From: an uncultured Prevotella sp.
GTDB lineage: Bacteria; Bacteroidota; Bacteroidia; Bacteroidales; Bacteroidaceae
Direction: 5' to 3'
Length of the DNA stretch: 55,601 nt
Assembly (NCBI GenBank): GCA_900552675.1
Contig: USAI01000001.1
Coordinates: 1 to 55,601 of the forward strand
This document shows positions 47,505 to 55,591 of this stretch, piece by piece (within the stretch, counting starts at the first letter, position 1; the number at the start of each line of letters is the position of its first letter). The position numbers and the translations under genes are program-made. A model generated the notes under the pieces. The model did no database searches. It saw only the letters and a list, made by a program, of their open reading frames with translations, and was not told where the DNA came from.

Positions 47505-48509
47505 TTATTGCAGTTCGCTGTATATCACCTGTACCATCACCTGTCCTACGGTCTTCAGCGTGTTGCGGTCGATGTGTTGCATATCGTCGATCACGGTATG
47601 CCAGGTGGGGCCGAAACTGCTCTGCTGGCAGTCGGGGTAGTAGTTGATAACGTCGATGGTAGGAATGTGTGCCTTCTCGTTCAGGGGCACGTGGTCGTCG
47701 GTAATCATGCCGCCATCGAGGGCGGGGAAGTAGCTCTCATAGCCCGCTTTACGTGCTGCTGCCCACACCTTTTTTACTATCTCGGGGGCATACTGCTTGC
47801 TCACGCCCTCTTGGTAGAAGCGTGCGCCCTGTCCGCCCACCATGTCGAGCAAGATGCCGTATCGCACCTCGTAGCCTTGTGGCAGGTTGTCGGCAAAATA
47901 TTGTGCGCCCAGGGCCCACGAGTTGCCATCGTCGGCCACGTCGGCCCACTGTGGTGTGCCCCAGTCTTCGGTGTCGAGGCACACAAAGTCGATGCCCAGT
48001 TGCAGTGTGCTATCGTTTTGCACCAGTCGGGCCAGCTCCATCATCACGGCCACGCCGCTGGCACCATCGTTAGCGCCCATCACTGGCTTGCGCCAGTTGG
48101 CCGAGTCGGGGTCGTTATCGGCCCAAGGTCGGCTGTCGTAGTGTGCGCAGAACAGTATGCGTGTGGTGGCATCGGGGTTGTGTCGGGCAATGATGTTTCG
48201 GTTCTTCAGCACGGTGCCGTCATAACCTTTCAGGTCGGCCTCTTGTGTGGTAACCTGGCAACCGTATTGCTTAAACTTGTTCTCTATCCACTGTGCACAG
48301 CGGTCGTGTGCCTCGCTGTTCATGGTGCGAGGTCCGAAGGCGCACTGTGCCTCGGTAAAGGCGTAGGCGCTGTCGGCGTTGAAGTCGGGGCCTACGAGGG
48401 CCACGGTGTCGGCATCGTCGGCCGCCTTCTTCGTGTTCTTGCATGAGGCGCAAGCGCCTATCATAATAACGGCTAATGCCGATGCTATTAATGTTGATAT
48501 TGTTTTCAT
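47505..48509 (-). CDS. M28-family metallopeptidase (glutaminyl cyclase-like)
   Basis: 334 residues. Lipobox ACASC near residue 22 marks a lipoprotein. The zinc site of M28 enzymes is seen in LFCAHYDSRPWAD (His, then Asp in GANDGASGVAVMMELARL), CLDTEDWG and ITDDHVPLNEKAHIP (His). The last features and length fit glutaminyl-peptide cyclase-type members that make N-terminal pyroglutamate; plain aminopeptidase activity is the alternative. Its ATG overlaps the stop of the C26-M19 fusion gene, so the two are co-translated, and both act on small peptides or their termini. Confidence 0.87.
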   Translation of the reverse strand: MKTISTLIASALAVIMIGACASCKNTKKAADDADTVALVGPDFNADSAYAFTEAQCAFGPRTMNSEAHDRCAQWIENKFKQYGCQVTTQEADLKGYDGTVLKNRNIIARHNPDATTRILFCAHYDSRPWADNDPDSANWRKPVMGANDGASGVAVMMELARLVQNDSTLQLGIDFVCLDTEDWGTPQWADVADDGNSWALGAQYFADNLPQGYEVRYGILLDMVGGQGARFYQEGVSKQYAPEIVKKVWAAARKAGYESYFPALDGGMITDDHVPLNEKAHIPTIDVINYYPDCQQSSFGPTWHTVIDDMQHIDRNTLKTVGQVMVQVIYSELQ

Positions 48510-50425
48510 TGTTGTTTTTTTTGTGAGAAAAAGCCTTTTGGGCGGGGTGCCTTTTGGTCGGGGAAGCCTGTATAGGCCTTTCTAAGCCTTTCTAAGCCGA
48601 GGGGACTGAGGGGCGTGAGAGCGGCAAAGCTATAGGATTTTTCACTTTTCACTTTTCCTTCTTCACTTTTCCCTCTTCCTTGCACCTCTGCCATCACTCT
48701 TAGCCAGTTTCCTCCCCACAACTTTTCAATGTCGGTGGTGGTGTAGCCTTGCATTAGCAGGTGGCGTGTTAGGTTCATGAGGTCGCTGCTGTCGGCCAAG
48801 CCAGGCACGCCGCCATCGCCATCAAAGTCGGTGCCAATGCCTACGTGGTCGATGCCCATCACCTCGACGGCGTGGTTCAGGTGCTGCATGAAGGTGGCTA
48901 TTGAGGCGTCGTCGTTCAGGCTTAGGAAGCCGTGGTAGGCCGTTACCTGCATTACGCCGCCCTTCAGTGCCAGTTGGCGCATCTGGTCGTCGGTGAGGTT
49001 GCGTGGGTGGTCGCACAGCGCTCGGCAACTGGAGTGCGAGCACACGATGGGTTTTGAGCTGAGCTCGAGGGCGTCGTAGAACGATTGCTCGCCGCCGTGG
49101 CTCAGGTCAACCATGATGCCCAGGCGGTTCATTCGCTCGATGACCTGTCGGCCGAAGGGGCTCACGCCGCCCCATGTGTGGTTGCCTCGTGCGCTGTCGC
49201 ATATCTGGTTGTCGCCGTTGTGGCACAGCGTTATGTACACGATGCCACGCTGCGCAAAGTGGTCGATGTTGTCGAGATTGTCTTCAATGGCTTGCCCGTT
49301 CTCAATGCCCAGCATGATGGTGTGCTTGCCAGCGCGTTTGTTTTGCAGCAGCTGTTGGGGTGTGGCGGCCAGAGCCAGGCGGTCGGGGTGGGCCGATACG
49401 ATGTCGTTTATCTTGTTGAAGATGAGGTCGGCATAAGCCTTAGGACCCTCAACAGGGAAGGGGGCAATCTCGGCAAAAGTTTTACCTTCTTTGGGCTGCT
49501 CGAGATAGGCCACCATGGTTACGGCAGCCTGACGGCCATCGTCCATCTTGTGAAGGTCGACCAGCAGATGGGGGTCGCGTGTGCCAAAGTCGACGCCTTG
49601 TGGGAAGAACATTGGCGTGTCGCAATGCGAGTCGAGCACGATGTGTGCATCATGAAATGCCTTGGCCTCGGCATACAGCTTGGCTTCGTTTATCAGCCAT
49701 CTGAACAGCGGTTGGCCATCGGCCTTCAGCCATTCGGGATGCCACTGCACGCCCAGCAGCGCCTTGTGCTCGTTGCTCTCTATGGCCTCGATAATGCCGT
49801 CGGGAGCCAGCGCGCTCACCTTCAGTTTAGGCCCTGGTGTGCCTACGGCCTGGTGGTGGAAGGTGTTGACGTAGATGTGCTCGTCGTTGTTGAAGAGCGA
49901 GCGCAGCAGGGTGTCGGGCAGCAACGTTACGCTGTGGGTGGGCTCGCTTTTGTCGGCATCTTGGCTGTGCTTCAGTCTGCCTTCCTTCGGCCCCATGTCT
50001 TGCAGCACGGTGCCACCCAGGGCTACGGTGAGCATCTGCAAGCCTCGGCATATGCCCATGATGGGCACGCAACGGTTATAGGCCAGGCGGGTGATGAGCA
50101 GCTCGGGCAGATCGCGTGCGGCGTTGATGTGGCCCAGTGTGGGTGCGGGTTCTTCGTTGGTCCACAGGGGGTTGAGGTCGGCACCGCCTGTGAGCAGCAG
50201 GGCGTCGATGCTGTCGAGTGTAGAACAGATGACATCGGCATCGGCCACTGCGGGTATGATGAGTGGCACGCCTCCTGCCGCCACTATCTGTTGGCAATAA
50301 ACCTGTCGCAGGGTGTAGTCGTCGCCCTCAACATTGGCAGTGATGCCTACCACGGGGCGATGCTGTCCCTCGGGATAGCGCTGGTAGAGCGTGTCGAGCT
50401 GTTTTGATAAACAGAATGTCTTCAT
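48506..50425 (-). CDS. Fusion of C26 gamma-glutamyl hydrolase-like and M19 membrane dipeptidase domains
   Basis: 639 residues from ATG 50425; a longer start at 50521 falls inside the Lrp terminator hairpin. Residues 1 to about 250 are a class I amidotransferase-like hydrolase (PuuD/C26): nucleophile in VPIMGICRGLQML, His and Glu in LGVQWHPEW. Residues about 265-595 are an M19 dipeptidase: zinc ligands in VLDSHCDTP, VDLSHGG and CSHSSCRALCDHPRN. One chain could thus cut gamma-glutamyl bonds and then dipeptides. The last 40 residues (from EEGKVKSEKSYSFAALTPL on) are translated from a family-A repeat and the end overlaps the next start. Confidence 0.88.
   Translation of the reverse strand: MKTFCLSKQLDTLYQRYPEGQHRPVVGITANVEGDDYTLRQVYCQQIVAAGGVPLIIPAVADADVICSTLDSIDALLLTGGADLNPLWTNEEPAPTLGHINAARDLPELLITRLAYNRCVPIMGICRGLQMLTVALGGTVLQDMGPKEGRLKHSQDADKSEPTHSVTLLPDTLLRSLFNNDEHIYVNTFHHQAVGTPGPKLKVSALAPDGIIEAIESNEHKALLGVQWHPEWLKADGQPLFRWLINEAKLYAEAKAFHDAHIVLDSHCDTPMFFPQGVDFGTRDPHLLVDLHKMDDGRQAAVTMVAYLEQPKEGKTFAEIAPFPVEGPKAYADLIFNKINDIVSAHPDRLALAATPQQLLQNKRAGKHTIMLGIENGQAIEDNLDNIDHFAQRGIVYITLCHNGDNQICDSARGNHTWGGVSPFGRQVIERMNRLGIMVDLSHGGEQSFYDALELSSKPIVCSHSSCRALCDHPRNLTDDQMRQLALKGGVMQVTAYHGFLSLNDDASIATFMQHLNHAVEVMGIDHVGIGTDFDGDGGVPGLADSSDLMNLTRHLLMQGYTTTDIEKLWGGNWLRVMAEVQGRGKSEEGKVKSEKSYSFAALTPLSPLGLERLRKAYTGFPDQKAPRPKGFFSQKKQQ
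48555..48680. repeat. Family A composite intergenic repeat, copy 5 (inside a gene end)
   Basis: AAGCCTGTATAGGCCTTTCT and AAGCC repeats, GAGGGGACTGAGGGG, GCGGCAAAGCTATAGGATTT, then TTCACTTTTCACTTTTC. In the other copies this lies after a stop codon; here the reading frame of the C26-M19 fusion runs through it. Confidence 0.87.
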
Positions 50426-50517
50426 GCTTCGTTGTTGTTTATGAAGTGAAACGTTACTGACGTTATTTGTTAGCGATATAATCGTTAGCCAAAGTAAACT
50501 GTTAGCGATATAAACGT

Positions 50518-50568
50518 TCAAAAGCTCCTTTCCAACGCTGTGTCATGGAGTGTTGGAAAAGAGCTTTG
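50518..50568 (-). terminator. Terminator of the Lrp gene
   Basis: AAAGCTCTTTTCCAAC and GTTGGAAAGGAGCTTT (minus strand) pair over 16 bp with one mismatch, loop of 15 nt, ending in CTTTTG. Between it and the peptidase gene GTTAGCGATATAA is repeated twice (50470-50514). Confidence 0.82.
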
Positions 50569-50612
50569 TGTTTCTTGTTTTTGGGTTGTTACGTTTACTG
50601 CCGTAGGCAATG

Positions 50613-51080
50613 TTACTCGGCCTCGGTGTTAACGGGAATTTCGCGCTTGATGCTTTGCTCGAGCGAGATAAGGGTTTCAGTAGACACTACGCCTGGTATG
50701 CCTTGCATCTTGTTGTTCAGCAGATCCATCAGCTGCTCGTTGTCTTGTGCATACAACTTTACCAGCATGGTGTAAGGGCCGGTGGTGAAGTGGCACTCTA
50801 CAATCTCGGGGATGGTGAGCAGGCGCTGTACCACATCTTTATACATGCTACCGCGTTCAAGGTTCAAGCCTACGTAGGTGCAGGTTGAATAACCCAAACT
50901 CTTGGGGTTTACGTCAAACCCACTGCCAGTGATGATGCCGCCTTCCATGAGGTGTTGCACACGCTGGTGAATGGCTGCGCGCGACACGCCACACTCGGCA
51001 GCGACATCCTTGAAGGGTATGCGTGCATTTTTCGAGAGGATACTCAGTATCTTCTTGTCCAGTTTGTCAATTTTATCCAT
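50613..51080 (-). CDS. Lrp/AsnC family transcriptional regulator
   Basis: 155 residues. The N-terminal helix-turn-helix (DKLDKKILSILSKNARIPF, then ECGVSRAAIHQRVQHL) is followed by the RAM ligand-sensing domain (MYKDVVQRLLTIPEIVECHF and TGPYTMLVKLYAQDN). Such proteins sense amino acids and control their metabolism. Its complete promoter (51122-51152) and terminator make it monocistronic. The effector is not predictable; neighbouring genes are peptidases and a sugar kinase. Confidence 0.93.
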   Translation of the reverse strand: MDKIDKLDKKILSILSKNARIPFKDVAAECGVSRAAIHQRVQHLMEGGIITGSGFDVNPKSLGYSTCTYVGLNLERGSMYKDVVQRLLTIPEIVECHFTTGPYTMLVKLYAQDNEQLMDLLNNKMQGIPGVVSTETLISLEQSIKREIPVNTEAE

Positions 51081-51121
51081 GTGTGTATGTTACGGTTTGT
51101 CTTTTAGTTATATTTTGATAG

Positions 51122-51152
51122 CAAAATTAACTATTAATTATGATATAGCAAA
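51122..51152 (-). promoter_or_regulatory. Promoter of the Lrp gene
   Basis: TTTG, 19 bp, then TAATTTTG, a complete match on the minus strand, 42 bp before the start codon. The 168 bp between this promoter and the divergent PfkB promoter at 51320 contains no other feature I can see. Confidence 0.87.
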
Positions 51153-51319
51153 CATTTTGTCATGTTTTTTTCGTTCTTGCGTGCTTTTTGTTGACTTTTT
51201 GTCTTCGTGCTCGTAAACAACGCCTGGTATTGAGCCTCTTGTGTGGGCATGTTGAATTGTTCTATTTTCAATGCTTGGCCACTGCTGTATGGCTTTTTTC
51301 TTCTTTAATGTCTTATTTT

Positions 51320-51351
51320 TTTGGCATATTCGTGTTTTTCTCGTAACTTTG
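51320..51351 (+). promoter_or_regulatory. Promoter of the PfkB kinase gene
   Basis: TTTG, 20 bp, then TAACTTTG on the plus strand. It gives a leader of about 120 nt, containing GCTTATATTGCATCAATATA and AG near 51356, a possible small hairpin. Confidence 0.85.
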
Positions 51352-51477
51352 CATGCTTATATTGCATCAATATAAGATGCACTTTTTAGGGGCGTGGGCA
51401 ATGTTCGTTTCGTGTTAAGCACGTCCTTGTTATTTTTATTTACAACAACGTTGATAAACGTTTAAAAAACATTGCTG

Positions 51478-52350
51478 ATGAAAGATATTTGCTGCATCGG
51501 ACACATCACTCGCGACAAAATTGTCACGCCACGCCAAACCGTCTATATGGCCGGTGGCACCTCGTTTTATTTTGCTTATGCCCTTAATGCGCTGCCACAA
51601 CGTGTGTCGTTTGAACTGGTTACAAAGGTGGGCGACGATGGCCTTGAAACTGTTGAACAGATGCGACAGGCGGGCATTAACGTGCGCAACTATGCCAGCG
51701 CACATACTGTGTTTTTCGAAAATATTTATGGAGAAGACCAAAACGACCGCACACAAAAGGTGCGCGCCAAGGCCGATGCCTTCACCATCGACGAGATGAA
51801 GGATGTTGAGGCTGGGGTGTTTCACTTAGGATCGCTCTTGGCCGATGATTTCTCGCCCGAACTGGTGCGCTATCTTTCTACCAAGGGGCGCATCTCGATT
51901 GATGCGCAAGGCTATCTGCGCGAGGTGCGCGGCGAAGATGTGTTTGCCATCGACTGGGCCGATAAGCGCGATATATTGGCTTATACTGATGTGCTGAAGG
52001 TGAACGAACACGAGATGGGGGTGATAACGGGTGAGGCTGAACCGCACGATGCGGCTCGCACGCTGGCTTCGTGGGGCGTGAAAGAGGCGGTGGTAACGCT
52101 GGGCAGCTATGGCAGCATTATCTTGGCCGATGGCCATTTTTATAATATTCCGGCCTACGCACCACGCGAGATTGTGGATGCTACGGGCTGTGGCGATACT
52201 TACTCGGCAGGCTATCTCTATTCGCGTGCTCAAGGTGCTTCTATCACTGAGGCTGGCTGCTATGCTGCCGCTATGTGTACGCTGAAGTTGGAGCACAGCG
52301 GACCCTTCGACCGTAGCGAAGACGATGTGCTTAGGGTGATGAAGGAGTAA
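51478..52350 (+). CDS. PfkB-family carbohydrate/nucleoside kinase
   Basis: 290 residues from ATG 51478. Start KDICCIGHITRDKIVTP, the glycine-rich MAGGTSFYFAYAL, and the active-site DATGCGDTYSAGYLYSRAQG with the catalytic Asp are present. Ribokinase-like fold; phosphorylates a sugar or nucleoside with ATP. The substrate cannot be told; the short N-terminal lid fits the inositol/adenosine-kinase-like branch. Monocistronic with own promoter and terminator. Confidence 0.9.
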   Translation: MKDICCIGHITRDKIVTPRQTVYMAGGTSFYFAYALNALPQRVSFELVTKVGDDGLETVEQMRQAGINVRNYASAHTVFFENIYGEDQNDRTQKVRAKADAFTIDEMKDVEAGVFHLGSLLADDFSPELVRYLSTKGRISIDAQGYLREVRGEDVFAIDWADKRDILAYTDVLKVNEHEMGVITGEAEPHDAARTLASWGVKEAVVTLGSYGSIILADGHFYNIPAYAPREIVDATGCGDTYSAGYLYSRAQGASITEAGCYAAAMCTLKLEHSGPFDRSEDDVLRVMKE

Positions 52351-52361
52351 GGCTTTTAGCA

Positions 52362-52489
52362 AAATAAGCCTTTATAGGCCTTTCTAAGCCGACTAAGCCT
52401 TATTAAACGACTAAGTCTTCCTAAGCCGCTGTGTGAACCTTTATCGTTAAAGGCTCAGTCGGCTTAGAAAGGCTTAGTAAGGCTTAACA
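52362..52489. repeat. AAGCC repeats arranged as a long inverted repeat
   Basis: TAAGCCTTTATAGGCCTTTC and TAAGCCGACT on one side face AGTCGGCTTAGAAAGGCTTA and GTAAGGCTTA on the other, about 30-bp arms around a 70-bp loop. It lies just after the PfkB gene stop. Confidence 0.82.
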
Positions 52490-52513
52490 CTGCCAGCAGT
52501 GTAAATGCTATCA

Positions 52514-52542
52514 GCGAGGTTCTAAAGGGCCTCGCTTTTTTT
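52514..52542 (+). terminator. Terminator of the PfkB gene
   Basis: GCGAGG and CCTCGC pair around a 10-nt loop and are followed by TTTTTTT on the plus strand. Confidence 0.82.
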
Positions 52543-52561
52543 ATTTCACCTCTTAGGCTTT

Positions 52562-53566
52562 TTATTTCACCTCCCAAGTGTCTTGCGTGTCGAGCAGTTC
52601 TTCGAAGGTGTGGTAGGGCTTTTTGCCCTTTATCTCTTCTATCTGTGCGTTTACGGCATCGTTGTAGGTGGGTGCCTCTACATCGCGTATCACACCGAGG
52701 GCTACGGGAAAGCCGTGCTCGTTGTCCATCATGGCCAACTTTAGCTGAAGGGTGTTGTCTTCGGCATGAGCATCGTGCACAAGAATATCGTTGAGGGTGA
52801 CGCCATTTTCACCTATCTTCACTACCTTCAGTGCAAAACCGTCTTGCATGAGGCCGTATTCTTGGTTCTCGCCAAACACCAGGGGCTTGCCATGTTCTAC
52901 GTAGATGGCATTCTTCGAGCGTCCCTCGCGAGTGTAGATGGGGTCGTAGGCGCCATTGTTAAAGATCATGCAGTTTTGCAGAATTTCGCACACCGAGGCA
53001 CCTTTGTGATGATAGGCTGCCTTCAAAATCTCGACGGTGTGGGCGGCATCGTTGGCCACGGCGCGAGCAAAGAAGTGTCCGCGAGCGCCAAAGCAGAGCT
53101 CGGCAGGGCGGAAGGGGTCTTCAACAGTGCCATAGGGCGACGACTTGCTCACGAAGCCGCGGGGCGATGTGGGCGAATATTGTCCTTTGGTGAGGCCGTA
53201 GATGCGGTTGTTCAGCAATATCATGTTTAGGTCGATATTGCGTCGCATGGCATGAATGAAGTGGTTTCCGCCGATGGCCAGTCCGTCGCCGTCGCCGCTA
53301 ATCTGCCAGATGGTGAGGTTGGGGTTCACCACCTTTGTGCCTGTGGCGATGGCTGCTGCACGGCCGTGAATGGTTTGCATGGCGTAGGTGTTGACATAAT
53401 AGGGCAGGCGGCTCGAGCAGCCGATGCCTGATATGACAGCCGTTTCGTATGGCGGAACACCTATTTCGGCCATGGCTTTATAGAGTGATGCCAAGAAGGC
53501 GTGGTCGCCACATCCGGGGCACCAGCGTGGCTGACCTTTCTTATAGTCTTGTATTGTGTATGACAT
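52562..53566 (-). CDS. korB: 2-oxoacid:ferredoxin oxidoreductase beta subunit
   Basis: 334 residues. CPGCGDHAFLASLYKAMAE binds the cluster/TPP region, and WQISGDGDGLAIGGNHFIHA is the GDG-type thiamine diphosphate motif, followed by NNRIYGLTKGQYSPTS, typical of 2-oxoglutarate-type enzymes. With KorA it forms succinyl-CoA (or another acyl-CoA), CO2 and reduced ferredoxin in the cytoplasm. It follows korA by 87 bp on the same strand. The sequence TTTTATTTCACCTC at its end is duplicated just downstream. Confidence 0.93.
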   Translation of the reverse strand: MSYTIQDYKKGQPRWCPGCGDHAFLASLYKAMAEIGVPPYETAVISGIGCSSRLPYYVNTYAMQTIHGRAAAIATGTKVVNPNLTIWQISGDGDGLAIGGNHFIHAMRRNIDLNMILLNNRIYGLTKGQYSPTSPRGFVSKSSPYGTVEDPFRPAELCFGARGHFFARAVANDAAHTVEILKAAYHHKGASVCEILQNCMIFNNGAYDPIYTREGRSKNAIYVEHGKPLVFGENQEYGLMQDGFALKVVKIGENGVTLNDILVHDAHAEDNTLQLKLAMMDNEHGFPVALGVIRDVEAPTYNDAVNAQIEEIKGKKPYHTFEELLDTQDTWEVK

Positions 53567-53653
53567 TGTTCTATCTTTTTTAGCCTTTTTCTTTGTTTAC
53601 GTCCCTTCGACTGAGGGCTTTCTTTCTCTTTTCTTTCCTCTTTCCTCTTTCTT

Positions 53654-55504
53654 TTATTCTTTGATAATTTTCTCAAAGTAGCTTACCAGTTCGCTCACCA
53701 CGAAGGGCTGACCCTTCACCTGGTTAAACTTATAGGGTGCGAAGCCTGGCACGCGGATGCGGAGGAAACCAGCAAACTGTCCGAGGTTTTGCTCGGCCAC
53801 CACCACTTTGGGGTAGCGCTTCAGCACCTCGGCGGTGTTGGCGGGCAGCGGGTTGATAAACTCGAAGTGGGCGAGTGCCACTTTGTGTCCGCCTTTACGC
53901 AGTTCTTCCATAGCGGTATAGAGGTGGCCATAGGTGCCGCCGAAGCCTACGATGAGCAGTTCGGCATCGTCTTTATCGCCTTGCACCTCGACATCGGGCA
54001 CGGGTATGTGTGCCACCTTATCATAGCGCAGGTGGTCCATGCGGTCGTGGTTCTCAGGTTCGGTGCTGATGGCGCCTGTGTTTCCATCCTTCTCCAGTCC
54101 GCCTAAGATGTGGGTGTAGCCCTCTTGTCCGGGTATAGCCCAGTAGCGCACAGCCGTTTCGGGGTCGCGCTTGTAAGGCGTGTACTGGCCCTTCATTTCG
54201 GGTGTAGCATAGTGGGGCTTGATGGTGGGCAGGTCGGCCATCTTGGGCAGTTTCCATGCGGCCGATCCATTGGCAATATAGGCATCGGTGAGCAGCACCA
54301 CAGGGGTGAGGTGCTCGAGGGCTATCTTGGCAGCCATGAAGGCAGCGTCGAAGCAGTTGGTGGGGCTGGTGGCGGCGATGACGGGCATGGGGCTCTCACC
54401 GTTTCGGCCGTACAGCACCTGTAAGAGGTCGGTTTGCTCGCTCTTGGTGGGTAGACCGGTTGAGGGGCCGCCACGCTGCACGTCGATGACAACGAGGGGC
54501 AGCTCGTCGATAACGGCCAGGTTGATGGCCTCGCTCTTCAAGCAGATGCCTGGGCCTGAGGTGCTGGTGGCGGCCAGTGCTCCGGCAAAGGCAGCTCCTA
54601 CGGCGCTGGCGCATCCCGAGATTTCGTCTTCGCACTGCACGGTGGTAACGCCCAGCGACTTATGTTTGGCCAACTCGTGCAGAATATCGGTGGCTGGGGT
54701 GATGGGATATGAGCCGAGGTAGAGGCGCAAGCCCGCCTTTTCGGCAGCGGCTATTAAGCCATAGGCCGTGGCCTTGTTGCCAGTGATGTCCATATAGCGT
54801 CCGGGCACCTTCGTCTTCGACTCTACGCGATAGACGGCGGGCACCGAGGCATGCACGTTGTGTCCATAGTCGTAGCCAGCATGCACCACCTTGATGTTGT
54901 TTTCGGCTATGGCGGGCTTCTTCGCAAACTTCTCGCGCAGGAAGTTTTCTACCAGCGTGAGGTCGCGGTCGAAGAGCCAGCATACCAAGCCCAGTGCAAA
55001 CATATTGCGACATTTCAGTATGCTCTTGTTGTCCATGCCGCTATCGGCCAAGCACTGTTTTACCATCTGTGTGATGGGGCAGGCCACCACACGGTCGCGG
55101 TCGATGTTCAGCTCGCTCAGATAGTCGGCGGTTTGAAACTGAGCCTTCTCCAGGTCGCGTTGCTCAAAGCTGTCGGTGTCGATGATGATGGTAGCCTGAG
55201 GTTTGGCATGTGACAGCTGTGTCTTCAGGGCGGCAGCGTTCATGGCAACCAGCACGTCGCACAGGTCGCCAGGGGTATATACACGGCCGGCACCAATGTG
55301 TACCTGGAAACCTGACACGCCCGTGAGCGACCCTTGCGGGGCGCGGATGTCGGCAGGATAATCGGGGAATGTTGAGATGCCGTTGCCGACGGTTGCCGAC
55401 ACGGTAGAGAAGATGTTACCAGCCAGCTGCATGCCGTCGCCCGAGTCGCCCGAGAAACGCACCACTACCTGGTCAAGATTTTTTATTTCCAGTTGTTGAG
55501 CCAT
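53654..55504 (-). CDS. korA: 2-oxoacid:ferredoxin oxidoreductase alpha subunit (gamma-alpha fused)
   Basis: 616 residues. The N-terminal gamma domain (about 10-185) starts VVRFSGDSGDGMQLAGNIFS, and the alpha domain (about 205-600) holds YPITPATDILHELAK, VVIDVQRGGPSTGLPTKSEQ and LIVGFGGTYGHLYTAMEEL. The gamma-alpha fusion is the common form in Bacteroidota. It binds 2-oxoacid and CoA with KorB. No ferredoxin-like delta subunit gene is adjacent, so electrons go to a separately encoded ferredoxin. An inverted repeat lies 50 bp upstream. Confidence 0.94.
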   Translation of the reverse strand: MAQQLEIKNLDQVVVRFSGDSGDGMQLAGNIFSTVSATVGNGISTFPDYPADIRAPQGSLTGVSGFQVHIGAGRVYTPGDLCDVLVAMNAAALKTQLSHAKPQATIIIDTDSFEQRDLEKAQFQTADYLSELNIDRDRVVACPITQMVKQCLADSGMDNKSILKCRNMFALGLVCWLFDRDLTLVENFLREKFAKKPAIAENNIKVVHAGYDYGHNVHASVPAVYRVESKTKVPGRYMDITGNKATAYGLIAAAEKAGLRLYLGSYPITPATDILHELAKHKSLGVTTVQCEDEISGCASAVGAAFAGALAATSTSGPGICLKSEAINLAVIDELPLVVIDVQRGGPSTGLPTKSEQTDLLQVLYGRNGESPMPVIAATSPTNCFDAAFMAAKIALEHLTPVVLLTDAYIANGSAAWKLPKMADLPTIKPHYATPEMKGQYTPYKRDPETAVRYWAIPGQEGYTHILGGLEKDGNTGAISTEPENHDRMDHLRYDKVAHIPVPDVEVQGDKDDAELLIVGFGGTYGHLYTAMEELRKGGHKVALAHFEFINPLPANTAEVLKRYPKVVVAEQNLGQFAGFLRIRVPGFAPYKFNQVKGQPFVVSELVSYFEKIIKE

Positions 55505-55553
55505 ACTGTCTGAAATGGTTATGTTGTGTTATTTATATTATTAATGTTACCTG

Positions 55554-55591
55554 TTGGCGGAATTAATTTAGTGCATACTTAATTCTGCCAA
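55554..55591. repeat. 13-bp inverted repeat upstream of korA
   Basis: TTGGCGGAATTAA and TTAATTCTGCCAA (one mismatch) around 12 bp. It could be a regulator binding site for korAB or the end of an upstream gene; no T-run follows it in the visible part. Confidence 0.5.

Noticed and set aside
46887..48446. A 519-codon plus-strand frame opposite trpS and the M28 peptidase gene
   Set aside because: It is an antisense shadow with no motifs; the opposite strand carries two clear enzymes with all catalytic residues.
49085..50407. A 440-codon plus-strand frame opposite the C26-M19 gene
   Set aside because: Antisense shadow; the minus-strand frame has intact C26 and M19 motifs.
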